Source of the DNA: Henricia sp. BOLD:AAB3569
Taxonomy: Eukaryota; Echinodermata; Asteroidea; Spinulosida; Echinasteridae
Reading direction: 5' to 3'
NCBI GenBank assembly: GCA_037783545.1
Contig: JBBELK010000636.1
Coordinates: forward strand, 124,001 to 188,000
Length of the DNA stretch: 64,000 nt
Shown: piece by piece, positions 63,541 through 64,000 of the stretch
Layout: every line of letters starts with the position of its first letter
Position numbering within the stretch: the stretch's first letter is position 1
Position numbers and translations under genes: made by a program
The notes under the pieces: model-generated
The model's database searches: none
What the model was told of the DNA's origin: nothing
What the model saw: the letters and a program-made list of their open reading frames with translations, nothing else

Positions 63541-64000
63541 TGAGTGATGTTCCAGTATGGAGCTGATCAATTATTAATCAAGATCAAGATCAGATTTTCG
63601 CTTATTTGCGGCGATACAAATAATATCCAAAGAAAAATGCACTATTGCGGACGTTGAAGAAACCACCTATATAGTTGTGTTCGAGTTGCTTCCATGAGTC
63701 AGCGCTGACCTTGGAGGATCATGCAAGTTGTGATTAGTTAGGGAAAACGAGGTTAAACACGTGTCGGCCCGTATCGAACGCCACCTTTATTTACAAACAT
63801 GGCTGGTAAAGCGTATAGCCCAACATTTTGCAATTTTGATAATTAAAAAAAAAAAATTGTTATAATTATGTGACATTTTTATCATTGTCAAAACGACCAT
63901 CGAAAAATTATTGTCAATGATGCTAGATCACTAGAAAATGTAAACAGCAAGCCGGTATGTACCTTTAAAGGATCTCCTCTTTGTTTTTACCATTAATAAG

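Larger units (their letters stand above)
60212..63964. mobile_element. TTAA-flanked element carrying a nested LINE
   Basis: The left end AGGTACATACCGGC follows TTAA (60208-60211). The exact complement GCCGGTATGTACCT precedes TTAA (63965-63968). About 220 bp inside the left end and 180 bp inside the right end match, inverted, the ends of the shorter element 11731-12555. The centre holds a PHD-finger LINE (about 61050-63600), which explains the extra length. It includes a hairpin near 60352-60405. Confidence 0.85.

Overview
The window is animal nuclear DNA. It has spliced genes with long introns, Tc1/mariner, LINE and foldback elements, tRNA-derived SINE-like repeats, poly-C and (AC)n microsatellites, and no bacterial-style operons. 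The TE set and the CAP/EGF/ShK domain combination suggest a marine invertebrate, perhaps an amphioxus or another invertebrate deuterostome. No sequence I can read settles the species.

I can support only one host gene. It is a 12-exon gene on the + strand, coding from 4979 to 48953, assembled here by matching exon phases and GT-AG (one GC-AG) junctions. The predicted protein is about 1585 residues and secreted. Its order is signal peptide, a CAP (CRISP-like) domain on exons 1-4, EGF-like modules, a ~900-residue Ser/Thr/Glu-rich repeat encoded by one 3.2-kb exon (30018-33194), more EGF-like modules, and ShK-like six-cysteine modules, with the stop in the last one. Its CAP domain lacks both tetrad histidines at the expected positions.

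The rest is mobile DNA, mostly inside this gene's introns. 0-5 kb: a dead Tc1-like element (658-2292), a TIR element with C-rich minisatellites (2916-4050) and an ACGT-rich tandem repeat. 5.5-11.4 kb: a giant foldback with ~1.6-kb arms, broken by a small MITE and a segment holding a 5'-truncated LINE. 11.7-12.6 kb: a TTAA-flanked element that recurs in inverted orientation at 60.2-64.0 kb. 17.8-20.8 kb: an RTE-type LINE split by a 1.8-kb foldback inserted at TTAA. 24.1-25.9 kb: a decayed LINE with endonuclease and RT remnants. 33.4-38.7 kb: two adjacent foldbacks; the larger is a 4.3-kb palindrome carrying two convergent degenerate copies of an unfamiliar ORF family. 46.7-48.3 kb: a second Tc1-like element. 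54-64 kb: a LINE 3' fragment, two inverted-repeat structures and a PHD-finger/2A-like LINE nested in the TTAA element.

The gene reads as an extracellular mucin-like multidomain protein whose introns act as TE landing zones. Its exon boundaries remain intact and all symmetrical downstream modules are in phase 1, which fits exon shuffling of EGF and ShK units.
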